Assembly: GCA_946405145.1 (NCBI GenBank)
Contig: CAMJGE010000002.1
Coordinates: 124,001 to 188,000 of the forward strand
Origin: an uncultured Prevotella sp.
Lineage (GTDB): Bacteria > Bacteroidota > Bacteroidia > Bacteroidales > Bacteroidaceae
Direction of reading: 5' to 3'
DNA length: 64,000 bases
This document shows, in pieces, positions 25,307 to 33,488 of this stretch. Under the pieces are notes generated by a model. It did no database searches, was not told where the DNA came from, and worked only from the letters and a program-made list of their open reading frames with translations. The translations under genes were made by a program, and so were the position numbers. The first letter of the stretch is position 1. Each line of letters opens with the position of its first letter.

Positions 25307-27067
25307 TTATTTTAGAACCCACTTCTTCAGCTGTTTCTGAATGGTCTTCATCTCATATGGTGCACTTACTAAGTCCTCGTACTTCTTGGCATCCCAATCC
25401 ATCGTCTTGTTGACCACCACCTTCCGCAGATAGTCCAGCAGTTCGGCTCTCATCACTTTTGCATTCTGATCCATAGTGTCTCTACATGCCCTCATAATGA
25501 GTTTATAATCCTGCTCTATGTCTATCATCCTAAGCAAAGCCTTGCAGTATGCTTTGTAAAATCTGCGAAAATAGGCGTTCATTAGTTCGCTCACATATTT
25601 CTCAGCATTCAGATTCTTGTGAGCCATTCTCGTAATGTCTATATTGATACTTTTCCTATCCGGGAATTTCACTTTTGCTTTCTTCGTTACCTCATTCTTC
25701 AAGTACGCTCTATAGGTATCGTTTGATTTCGCCCAATGCTTCTGAATCTCAAATACAGCAAGCAGGAAAACATTCAGATTCAACATTTGGTAGATGTTTG
25801 CCCCTCTTTTTCCATATCCAGCCTTGTCATACATACCCTCATAGAGCGACAGGATAATCGACGAATATGGTTCCAGGTGGTCTTCTTGTATCATAAGTAT
25901 CAGTGAATCTCTTCCAAACATCTTTAAATCTTCATGTGAGAATTCCATGATGTCAGTATTCGGATATACCATATTACCTAGCAGTCTAACGTGGTCAGCA
26001 AGATATGTCATAAAAGTCTCTGGTGACAGATCTTCTTCCAGCGATTTACTCATTCTCTTGTACCCCGCACGTACAAGCTGGTCTAGTACGCTATGATAGT
26101 CTTTAGTGATGTTTTTCAGATGTCCATATTTATTTTCTTTATTGGAGAAACTCTCTATAGTTTTTTTAAACTTGTTGATATCTTTGTATATCTTGCTCCT
26201 CTCCATATCCTGATTACCTATATCCTTCAGGCTAGCTTCTATAAACTGTCCGGAGATTGACTGGTCATATTTGATGATGTTCTGTGGATATTTCTTCTGC
26301 CCTCTGGGAAACAGAGCATTCACTAATCCCTCACGACAATCACCATCCTTCAACCCAAAATCATAACCTCCACCTTCATCTAGCAGATCCTCTGGAGCTT
26401 TATTTACTACAACCTTCACATATTGAGTAATCTCCCGCTCCGTGTTCATCATCCGTTGTATGTCAATGGCAGAACCGATAGTTGCTTCTATATCCTGCTC
26501 GTCCAGAGAAGATACAAGCACAAAATTGACTCTTTCTGGGCCGAGTTGTGCGAGCCATCCTCTTATACTCCTTCCGATACCGACATAGCCCGGAGAGTTG
26601 TCCAATATGATGGCCTTCTGCGTCTGTTCCGACTTCTTGCAGAAGCTATCTGCCAGTTCTTTTATCATCTCAACAAACCAATAGCAGTGTAGTTCATCCA
26701 TCAAGTCCCGTGGGTCAATAATCAGTTCCCCGTTTCGTCCGTATATATCCGATCCTATCAAGTGTATTTTCCCTTTTTGATATCCTAATTGATTCACCAG
26801 CTCGTTACCTTTCTTGTCTTCCAGTAGATATTTGTTTTCATAGAAATCTATCAGGTTCATAGGTTCCAAGCCTTCATACTCAGCCCAGACTTCATCTTTC
26901 CAATACACAGAGTTTCCTGCTGCCTTTGTGATAGGCGTTCCTGTAATATCACAGTCTATTAAAAGCACATCATACTTCTTACCAGCCAACACCTTAGCTA
27001 AATTCAGTGCAATGGTTGTCTTGCCTACTCCGCCTTTCCTAGATTCTACACTATAAACTTCGTACAT
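25307..27067 (-). CDS. ParA/MinD-like ATPase with long C-terminal extension
   Basis: 586 residues. The deviant Walker A RKGGVGKTTIALNLAKVL is at residues 10-27, with DVLLIDCDITGTPIT (switch-like) near 37 and AIILDNSPGYVG (Walker B) near 155. Thus residues 1-300 are a SIMIBI ATPase. The remaining 280 are helical with no recognised domain, too large for ordinary ParA (about 260 residues). It could position or gate the HD-HamAB complex through ATP-driven dimerisation. That is a guess from operon context. The ATG at 27067 is used; the frame extends three codons to a TTG at 27076. Confidence 0.72.
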   Translation of the reverse strand: MYEVYSVESRKGGVGKTTIALNLAKVLAGKKYDVLLIDCDITGTPITKAAGNSVYWKDEVWAEYEGLEPMNLIDFYENKYLLEDKKGNELVNQLGYQKGKIHLIGSDIYGRNGELIIDPRDLMDELHCYWFVEMIKELADSFCKKSEQTQKAIILDNSPGYVGIGRSIRGWLAQLGPERVNFVLVSSLDEQDIEATIGSAIDIQRMMNTEREITQYVKVVVNKAPEDLLDEGGGYDFGLKDGDCREGLVNALFPRGQKKYPQNIIKYDQSISGQFIEASLKDIGNQDMERSKIYKDINKFKKTIESFSNKENKYGHLKNITKDYHSVLDQLVRAGYKRMSKSLEEDLSPETFMTYLADHVRLLGNMVYPNTDIMEFSHEDLKMFGRDSLILMIQEDHLEPYSSIILSLYEGMYDKAGYGKRGANIYQMLNLNVFLLAVFEIQKHWAKSNDTYRAYLKNEVTKKAKVKFPDRKSINIDITRMAHKNLNAEKYVSELMNAYFRRFYKAYCKALLRMIDIEQDYKLIMRACRDTMDQNAKVMRAELLDYLRKVVVNKTMDWDAKKYEDLVSAPYEMKTIQKQLKKWVLK

Positions 27068-27246
27068 ATCCTTCAATTATTCAAGTGATTACCCTCATTA
27101 ACATCCTTTATATCTTCATTATATACACAAACAGCCATAATCCCTTTCAGAACCACAGCTGTTATCCTTTATCCCCCTATCTTCAGATTCATAGTCATCA
27201 TAGCCTTATACCTTTATTCCCTCACGTTTCCATTGCGTCAATTCTT

Positions 27247-27486
27247 TTACTTATAATACTCCCTCAAAAACCTCTCAACCATCTTTTGTTGTCTCTGTTG
27301 GTTCATTAGCCATTCGTTATATTCCTGCAGGAGTTTTTGAAAGTGTTCCGCTTTCTCTTGGCCGTCAATGGCGTCGCACATCCGTTCAGCGATTTGCGGA
27401 GGGAAGTTATTCCTAATGATTGTTTTCTGCATCTCATTAGAAATCTTATTGCCAAGTATATTGTATAGATCCTGTATTGTAATCAT
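27247..27486 (-). CDS. Small helical protein upstream of the ParA-HD-HamAB operon
   Basis: 79 residues, entirely helical and charged (MITIQDLYNILGNKISNEMQ ... EYNEWLMNQQRQQKM). It lies 179 bp upstream of the ParA ATG on the same strand and may belong to the same transcript. The intervening 180 bp show no other gene. No family recognised; a small regulator or accessory factor is possible. Confidence 0.5.
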   Translation of the reverse strand: MITIQDLYNILGNKISNEMQKTIIRNNFPPQIAERMCDAIDGQEKAEHFQKLLQEYNEWLMNQQRQQKMVERFLREYYK

Positions 27487-27760
27487 GTATCATGACCAAT
27501 AATGATTCGTCAAATCCGTAAGATTAGTGTTAGTAACATCGAAAGTATAACCTCAACCTCCATCGGATCATTTACAAATTAAAACCTTTCTTCCACGCCA
27601 TCACCCTTAAAAATCTAAGATTCAGCGTGTTACAGACAATTAACCATTGTTTAACAGATGTACTTAGGATTACAACAGATATCGATATCCCTTTCCGTTG
27701 GCAAATATACGAATTTAATTCGTAACCTCCAAACAAAATGCAAATAAAAACATTTAAGAG

Positions 27761-27838
27761 ATCTCTCGACTTCGCTCGAGATGACAGTAAAGGCGCTCGA
27801 GATGACAGGTGGGGTAACGTCCTGGATGACAGGGAGGG
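27761..27838. repeat. Cluster of TCGAGATGACA-type repeats
   Basis: ATCTCTCGACTTCGCTCGAG followed by ATGACAG, then CGCTCGAGATGACAGG and CCTGGATGACAGGGAGGG. Related units (CTCGAAATGACA, TCGAAATGACAGGGAGG) occur at 8937-8952, 9181-9208 and 9239-9260. These spell LSSR-like peptides in shadow frames. The rest of 27487-27960 shows no gene. Confidence 0.55.
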
Positions 27839-27966
27839 AGAGCCCAAGCGCTCGTAAGCATTCCCACCCAGTTTAGGACGTCGGAATCCACCCATTCAGT
27901 CATGAAAATGACCATGGAATGGCCTTGAAAATCGGAGCATTGCCGTTCACTTTTCTGTCTTTTTGC

Positions 27967-27974
27967 TATCTTTG
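27967..27974 (+). promoter_or_regulatory. -7 element before the istA fragment
   Basis: TATCTTTG fits the Bacteroidetes -7 consensus, 36 bp before the istA ATG. The -33 region has only ATTG-like sequence, so strength is uncertain. Confidence 0.4.
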
Positions 27975-28009
27975 CGCCAAAGAATTCAAATTCAAAAGCG
28001 CAATAAGAC

Positions 28010-28096
28010 ATGGCAGGAAAGACAAAGGACATGAGCAAGATTATGCAACTGCTCCTTCTGAAGAAGGACAACGTATCAAACCGAAAGGCGGCGTAA
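28010..28096 (+). pseudogene. IS21 transposase IstA, N-terminal fragment
   Basis: The 28 codons MAGKTKDMSKIMQLLLLKKD and NVSNRKAA match the opening helix-turn-helix of Bacteroides IS21 IstA proteins (which continue with the KxxGVxxxTV region). A TAA ends the frame right after RKAA, at what appears to be the breakpoint. No istB or right end is present. It marks the border between the defence island and the second polysaccharide locus. Confidence 0.65.
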
Positions 28097-28312
28097 GCCA
28101 TTCTTAATTCCAGATGGCGTTGGATGCATCAGACATTGCTGCACCATTGAGCGATAATCATCCTTCTCTGGCCTCCAAAACTCACTCACCAAAGCCATAG
28201 CCAGTTCTTCATGCTCCTGCGCAGAAGAACAACAAAAGTCATAAAGCACACCCTTTGGAATCTGCTCTATGACTTGCGCTAGTTTGGAGAACAAATCAGA
28301 CTCTCTCAACAT
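28076..28312 (-). CDS. Small protein, 3' end replaced by IS21 sequence
   Basis: 78 residues (MLRESDLFSKLAQVIEQIPK ...), starting inside the last 17 bases of the preceding glycosyltransferase gene, so translationally coupled to it. The last six codons (LRRLSV, stop at 28076) are antisense istA sequence, so the original C-terminus was lost when the IS21 inserted or recombined. No family recognised. Confidence 0.5.
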   Translation of the reverse strand: MLRESDLFSKLAQVIEQIPKGVLYDFCCSSAQEHEELAMALVSEFWRPEKDDYRSMVQQCLMHPTPSGIKNGLRRLSV

Positions 28313-29141
28313 ACTTCATCCACTTCACCACTCCATACCACATATTCCTTATCGTCATCAGGCATGCGACAACAGGATTCTTTTTGAGCTCAATCCTATA
28401 AACCTCATACCGCCATTTGATTCCATTTGTCAGCAGTAACTTACCCAGCATTCCCCATTTCGTTCTGAGCTTTGCCAAATTCTCTTTCAGCAGATAGCAG
28501 TCAGCCTTCTCACAAGCCTGCAGCCACAAAGCATAATCATTATTACCCTTCAGGTTCCTCAGCTGCAGTCTTCCCACCTTTTCCGCATCATACATCACAG
28601 TCAGGTATGCCGGCCAACAACACTTCATCATATCCTGATACGTCACCCTGTCTTTGCCACCTATCACAAATCCGCGATCGTGAGAATCCTTGTCAATAAT
28701 CCCATATTGAGTATAGGAGAATGCATAGCCATGCTCCTCCATAAAACCAATCTGCTTTTCCAGTTTTGTCGGTTCCCAGATGTCTCCTGCATCAAGGAAA
28801 GCTATCCATCTCCCTTGGGCATTAGCCAAAGCGGAATTTCTTCTTGGAGTGTCATTATCTTCGCCGACAATAAACGACGCCTTGATTCTGCTGTTGCTAT
28901 ATGAATCCGTCAACACCTTACCGGCCATCTTTTGAATCTCGATATCCTCCTCTCTCAATAACGAAAATGGCTTAAGGCTCTCGTCATCATCCGTTTTTGC
29001 CACAAACAGCAATTCCCAGTTCTGGTACGTCTGTGACAGAATGCTCTTTACAGAATCTATAACATATGCCCCATCACCATGCGATAACATGATAATAGAA
29101 ACTAATCCCTTATCCTGATAATTATCCATTATTATTTCCAT
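28296..29141 (-). CDS. Glycosyltransferase family 2
   Basis: About 281 residues with the GT-A start VSIIMLSHGDGAYVIDSVKS, YQNWELLFVAKTDDDE and the DxD-type ALANAQGRWIAFLDAGDIWE near residue 110. The C-terminal part is short and soluble. It would add a sugar to the lipid-linked repeat on the cytoplasmic face. The frame extends to a TTG at 29150; ATGs at 29141 or 29129 are likelier. It is the last transferase of the minus-strand polysaccharide operon before the istA border. Confidence 0.82.
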   Translation of the reverse strand: MEIIMDNYQDKGLVSIIMLSHGDGAYVIDSVKSILSQTYQNWELLFVAKTDDDESLKPFSLLREEDIEIQKMAGKVLTDSYSNSRIKASFIVGEDNDTPRRNSALANAQGRWIAFLDAGDIWEPTKLEKQIGFMEEHGYAFSYTQYGIIDKDSHDRGFVIGGKDRVTYQDMMKCCWPAYLTVMYDAEKVGRLQLRNLKGNNDYALWLQACEKADCYLLKENLAKLRTKWGMLGKLLLTNGIKWRYEVYRIELKKNPVVACLMTIRNMWYGVVKWMKYVERV

Positions 29142-29180
29142 CTTGGCCAAAAGAGATACCTACAGAATTGCCAAATCCCT

Positions 29181-29375
29181 TTAGCAAGCCCTTTCACGCT
29201 CATAAAAATCTTTCAGACATACGCTTAATACATCCTGAATTTCATCTATAGAATACTGGCCTCCAAGCATCCTATATACATATTCTGGAGTGATTCCCCC
29301 AAAATCCATAGAACATGATCGAGCTTCATTCTCTATGAAGTCACTCACACGAATTATTATATCTTTTCTTTCCAT
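29181..29375 (-). CDS. Small unknown protein coupled to the initiating transferase
   Basis: 64 residues from ATG 29375 (MERKDIIIRVSDFIENEARS ...). The ATG overlaps the stop of the sugar transferase as TAATG, so it is translated by re-initiation. The sequence GGITPEYVYRMLGGQYSID is winged-helix-like in predicted pattern, but no family is recognised. The frame can be read 8 codons further upstream, inside the transferase gene; the coupled ATG is preferred. Confidence 0.55.
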   Translation of the reverse strand: MERKDIIIRVSDFIENEARSCSMDFGGITPEYVYRMLGGQYSIDEIQDVLSVCLKDFYERERAC

Positions 29376-29968
29376 TATCTTTCCTTGAATATCACCCAAA
29401 AGGTCTTGAAGATTAGGCCAATATCATACAGAAATGAATGTTTCTCTACATACTCCAGATATAGTTTGATTTTCTCCTGCATAATAACTCCAATATAATA
29501 TTTTTCGGGATCATCAGCCTTCTCCATCAATTCGTTTTCATTTCTGAACTTGATAGATGCGGGATCAGTAATACCAGGGCGAACATCCAGTACGTGCATT
29601 TGCTCTGGCGTCCAGTAGTCCACATAGTGACGTACTTCTGGTCGAGGGCCAACTAGACTCATATCTCCAATGAAGACATTGATTAACTGCGGCAATTCAT
29701 CAAACTTAAACTTTCGGATAAAGTAACCAGAACGCGTGATACGAGGATCATGACCACCAATCGTCACGAGGCTCCCTTTGTCAGCTCCCACTCGCATCGA
29801 GCGGAATTTAAAAATCCGAAAGTCCTTGTTCCAACGACCGACTCGAACTTGACGATAAAACACAGGTCCGCTGCTATCCAGCTTGATCCATATAGCCAGT
29901 ATCAGGAATAATGGACTAAGAAAAACAAGTCCAAGCCCGCTCGCTACGATATCAAATAGTCTTTTCAC
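29375..29968 (-). CDS. Initiating sugar-1-phosphate transferase (second copy type)
   Basis: A 197-residue PglC/WcaJ-core-like protein. A hydrophobic N-terminal re-entrant helix (IVASGLGLVFLSPLFLILAI) precedes SGPVFYRQVRVGRWNKDFRI, FKFRSMRVGAD, FKFDELPQLINVFIGDMSLVG and PRPEVRHYV, then VRPGITDPASI. All catalytic elements are present. It would load the first sugar phosphate on undecaprenyl phosphate. It differs clearly from the enzyme at 4005-4658. Its ATG overlaps the aminotransferase stop by four bases. Confidence 0.88.
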   Translation of the reverse strand: MKRLFDIVASGLGLVFLSPLFLILAIWIKLDSSGPVFYRQVRVGRWNKDFRIFKFRSMRVGADKGSLVTIGGHDPRITRSGYFIRKFKFDELPQLINVFIGDMSLVGPRPEVRHYVDYWTPEQMHVLDVRPGITDPASIKFRNENELMEKADDPEKYYIGVIMQEKIKLYLEYVEKHSFLYDIGLIFKTFWVIFKER

Positions 29969-31188
29969 AGATTCTTGATGATATCTACATAGTTACTGAT
30001 CACATACTCCACCATCTCATCCGTCAGTCGGGTATGCAATGGCAATGTCACCTCATTGACAAACTGATTGTATGCGTTCGGATAATCCTTGATGTCAAAG
30101 CCCAACGCCTTATATGCCGTCATCAATGGCAGTGGCTTGTAGTGAACATTACATGCGATTCCGCGTTCTGCCATTTTTACGATTACAGCCCGTCGCTCTT
30201 CATCAGTTCGCCCTAAAAGTCGTGTGATATACAGATGACCGCTCGATTGAGTCGTAGGATCATCGGCAGGGTAGTGGTTCAGCACTTGAACGGGCAGATC
30301 CTTTAACATCTCATTATATCGCTCAATAATCTGACGGCGACGATGCATCATCTCCGGATAACGGTTCAGTTGTACCAGTCCGATAGCAGCCATGATATCC
30401 GTCATGTTACACTTGTAATAAGGTGCAACGATATCATACTCCCAGGCCCCCAACTGTGTCTTGGCCAGTGCATCCTTGCTCTGTCCATGCAGGCTCAACA
30501 GTTGGAACTGTTTATACAGCGTCTCATTATCTATGCCATCACGCGATACCCATGTCAAGGCACCACCTTCTGCCGTTGTCAGATTCTTCACAGCATGGAA
30601 CGAGAATGATGTAAAGTCAGCAATCTCACCCACCATCTTTCCATGCCAACGGGCACCAAAAGCATGTGCAGCATCATCCATCACGATGACACGGCCAAAA
30701 GCCTTCTGAAGATCATTAGCTGGTTTGAACAGCTGCTTCTTACTCTCAACAGCCGCAAAGATCTGATCATAGTCACAAGGCACGCCGCCCAAATCTACAG
30801 GGATCACCACCTTAGTCCGCTCAGTAATCGCATCCGCCATCTTCTGGTAGTCCATCTCGAAACTTCCTGGCTTGGTGTCCACCAAAACCACTTTGGCACC
30901 TACATGACAAGTCACACTAGCTGTTGCCGTATAAGTATAAGCCGAGGTGACCACTTCATCCCCTGGACCTACGCCCAGCACTCTTAATATAGACTCCATA
31001 CATGCTGTGGCCGAATTCAAGCATACCGCCTTCTCTGTACCGCAACACATGGCTATCAGTCTTTCAAACTCCTTGGTCTTCGGACCAGTTGTAATCCAGC
31101 CCGAAAGAATGGCCTCTTTCACGAGGTCAACCTCCTGCTCCGTCATGTCAGGAGGGGAAAATGGTATATTTCTAAGTTTCATGTTCAT
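29965..31188 (-). CDS. DegT/DnrJ/EryC1/StrS-family aminotransferase
   Basis: 407 residues with the family set: ILSGWITTGPKTKEFE, AVCLNSATACMESIL, GDEVVTSAYTYTATA, VIPVDLGGVPCDYDQ, VMDDAAHAFGARWHGK and the PLP lysine in SFSFHAVKNLTTAEGG near residue 200. Such enzymes make 4-amino-4,6-dideoxy UDP-sugars. Placed directly before an initiating transferase, it may supply the first sugar of the repeat, as in PglE/PglC-type pairs. The start overlaps the end of the preceding GT4 gene by 17 bases (M1) or 11 bases (M3). Confidence 0.85.
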   Translation of the reverse strand: MNMKLRNIPFSPPDMTEQEVDLVKEAILSGWITTGPKTKEFERLIAMCCGTEKAVCLNSATACMESILRVLGVGPGDEVVTSAYTYTATASVTCHVGAKVVLVDTKPGSFEMDYQKMADAITERTKVVIPVDLGGVPCDYDQIFAAVESKKQLFKPANDLQKAFGRVIVMDDAAHAFGARWHGKMVGEIADFTSFSFHAVKNLTTAEGGALTWVSRDGIDNETLYKQFQLLSLHGQSKDALAKTQLGAWEYDIVAPYYKCNMTDIMAAIGLVQLNRYPEMMHRRRQIIERYNEMLKDLPVQVLNHYPADDPTTQSSGHLYITRLLGRTDEERRAVIVKMAERGIACNVHYKPLPLMTAYKALGFDIKDYPNAYNQFVNEVTLPLHTRLTDEMVEYVISNYVDIIKNL

Positions 31189-32377
31189 GATTCAAATTGT
31201 TAAGCATATATTCATATAGGTCCTTAATCTGTTTGGGCCTGTTAAACTTGTTCTGTGCACATTCCTTACAATTAGTGGCCATAGTCTCCATTTCATTAGG
31301 GTGCTCCACAGCATATTTGATATTTTCTTCTAGTACTTTATAATCTTTAGAATTGGCAACCAAACCAATGTTATTCTCCTTTACAATTCTTGCGCCTTCC
31401 CCTTCTCCAACGAACATAATAGGCAAACCAGCCGCCATAGATTCATAAATCTTTGATGGCACTGCACCATAGATATTTTTTACCAATGGTATCAAAGTCA
31501 TATTGGCTTCCTTTAATTTAATTGGAAGATCCTGACGTGATACAACACCATGATAATAAATCCCTTTATTAGGATTATCCGCAATTATTGATTCTATCTC
31601 TGTTTGCTCTCCACCTGCTCCATAAATATGAAACTCCATTCCTAACGCTGCGAAGTTGATAGACATACAAATATCAGCCACCCCTTGGGCAAAACCAAGG
31701 AGGCCTGCATAAACCAATTTAACTTTACCTTTTTCAAGTTTAGCATCTATTCCCTCAAATCTTGTTGGATCTACGCCATTTCTAAAAAGATATACTTCTT
31801 TTGCCCCATGGCTCTTTATATAATCCACAATCTCATTCGACTGTCCCATACAAAACAGAGACTCCTTGTAAAGATGGTGTTCCAACTTCTCCAGACATTT
31901 GTATGAAATTCCTTTTTCACTCATAGCACCAAGCTCTTTTGCAGAAAGCGGCCACAAATCTGACACATTCAAAACCAACTTCGCCCGTGTAAGTTTAGCA
32001 AGAATAAGAGCAGACTCCCCTAGTGTCAACGGCGGTGATTCAACGATGATAAAATCATTATGGCGCCTCCTCAAATAGCGCAGGGAGAATAGCACCATAA
32101 TTGAGAATGATATCATGTTCCATATTCTTGGGAGTACTTTCCTTGCATTAGATGCATATAGCCAATAACGTTTGATTTCCATATCATCCAATGTCTCCGT
32201 CATAGAAAACTTGCCTTTGTACTCCGGGAAAATTTTCCCCGTCGGGTAATTAGGCATTCCCGTGATAATGGAGATATCTACACCATTGTCCTTCAACCCA
32301 TGGCACATTTCATATAGGCGGTTTTGAGGTGCCCCCATCTCTGGTTTATAATACTGGGTAATAACTGTTACTTTCAT
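31172..32377 (-). CDS. Glycosyltransferase family 4, WbuB-like
   Basis: 401 residues with GT-B fold. The start VITQYYKPEMGAPQNRLYE and GMPNYPTGKIFPEYKG are typical of WbuB-like transferases. DFIIVESPPLTLGESALI and NVSDLWPLSAKELGAM follow, and the C-terminal half has the PSKIYESMAAGLPIMFVGEGE donor-binding motif. Characterised WbuB members transfer N-acetyl-L-fucosamine; specificity here is not proven. Followed without gap by the aminotransferase. Confidence 0.82.
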   Translation of the reverse strand: MKVTVITQYYKPEMGAPQNRLYEMCHGLKDNGVDISIITGMPNYPTGKIFPEYKGKFSMTETLDDMEIKRYWLYASNARKVLPRIWNMISFSIMVLFSLRYLRRRHNDFIIVESPPLTLGESALILAKLTRAKLVLNVSDLWPLSAKELGAMSEKGISYKCLEKLEHHLYKESLFCMGQSNEIVDYIKSHGAKEVYLFRNGVDPTRFEGIDAKLEKGKVKLVYAGLLGFAQGVADICMSINFAALGMEFHIYGAGGEQTEIESIIADNPNKGIYYHGVVSRQDLPIKLKEANMTLIPLVKNIYGAVPSKIYESMAAGLPIMFVGEGEGARIVKENNIGLVANSKDYKVLEENIKYAVEHPNEMETMATNCKECAQNKFNRPKQIKDLYEYMLNNLNHEHET

Positions 32378-32383
32378 AAAATC

Positions 32384-33175
32384 TTATCTCTTGCTAAAAA
32401 AACCTTTATGCATATTCTTTATTACGCTAAAAGTTGAACATTGTTTAATATAATCATTGCGATGTAAAACAACATAGTACCATAGATAAGCATACCCTAA
32501 AATTAGTCCCGCCCATCGTCGTGTAGACCATCCGTAGTTTAGGAAAAAAACAGCATTATATCCTGAAAACCACGAACTCTCAGAGGGTGATAGTTTTGCA
32601 ATTATATTATTACTTGAATAAATTCTCGTTCTCTTTTTATATAAATCTAATAAGAATTTAATCTCTTCTCCCCCTCCATTCCCTGAGCCAGCACCCATTT
32701 TATTATCAAATATCACTCCACTTTCTTTTATTTTTTGCCTATTAAAACTCATCTGCACTGAATGTGCACTTAGAATTCTACGGAATGATAGTTTCCCCGC
32801 AGGTACAGTAAGCAATTTATTTGTCCCTTCATACTGGACGTCAAATAACATCACATCTGCCTTAGTGTTTGTTTTGTAAGCATCAAGGATTATCTTCTCA
32901 TAACCATCCACCATAACCTCATCATCATCACAAAGTAAGCAAATGTCTCCGCTGCTATTTCTGATTGCCATATTACGGCTTCTCGACAAGCCTCTTTCAC
33001 ATGTATTAATAATCTTGATTCGTAACTTTTCCTTTCTGCGGCTGTAAATCTCTATCGTTTTTTCGCTATCCTTATTGCATTGGTTTACAATCACTGCATT
33101 AGTCTGAAGGTTCAAAGAAAGCAAAAGACTATGAACGTCTTCTGTCATACAAGATACTAACACTTCTACTTTCAT
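32384..33175 (-). CDS. Glycosyltransferase family 2
   Basis: 263 residues from ATG 33175 (MKVEVLVSCM). It shows a reduced GT-A core: NAVIVNQCNKDSEKT, CERGLSRSRNMAIRNSSGD, ICLLCDDDEVMVDGYE (DDD metal site near 90) and a later GAGSGNGGGEEIKFLLDLY region. The C-terminal 60 residues include hydrophobic helices. The frame opens three codons earlier at a GTG (33184). It heads the run of minus-strand genes after a 300-bp gap. Confidence 0.78.
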   Translation of the reverse strand: MKVEVLVSCMTEDVHSLLLSLNLQTNAVIVNQCNKDSEKTIEIYSRRKEKLRIKIINTCERGLSRSRNMAIRNSSGDICLLCDDDEVMVDGYEKIILDAYKTNTKADVMLFDVQYEGTNKLLTVPAGKLSFRRILSAHSVQMSFNRQKIKESGVIFDNKMGAGSGNGGGEEIKFLLDLYKKRTRIYSSNNIIAKLSPSESSWFSGYNAVFFLNYGWSTRRWAGLILGYAYLWYYVVLHRNDYIKQCSTFSVIKNMHKGFFSKR

Positions 33176-33184
33176 AAAAAACAC

Positions 33185-33488
33185 ATTAGTTCACCATGTT
33201 CTAACCAATAAGCAAAACTCTAAGGTTCGAGCAGCGTCTGCCTAGTGAGGTTTCGCTCCTCCGAGCAGATGACATCTTCCATTACCTCATGTGTAAGAAC
33301 AACTTCACCAACCTCTTATATAGAACTGTCGACCGTGAAATCACTCATCGTATCAACGATGTTTGAAGTGAATCCATTGTTTGAATTATCTGGTCAACAA
33401 TAATCCCAACAAATAAAAGGTATATGAAAGAGTTCTTCAATACATCATAAAAACAGGAGCAAACGAATATTAGACCTATTCGATCGAA
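33185..33488. other. 304-bp interval with a decayed reading frame
   Basis: No complete gene. On the + strand about 33204-33366 reads ISKTLRFEQRLPSEVSLL, then RADDIFHYLMCKNNF and YRTVDREITHRINDV before TGA. It looks protein-like but has no start codon and no recognised family. It may be the remnant of an inserted element or simply chance. Confidence 0.25.

Noticed and set aside
27572-28101. Two minus-strand frames upstream of the istA fragment
   Set aside because: Their LSSRTLPHLSSR-like peptides come from the TCGAGATGACA repeats; they have no protein-like remainder.
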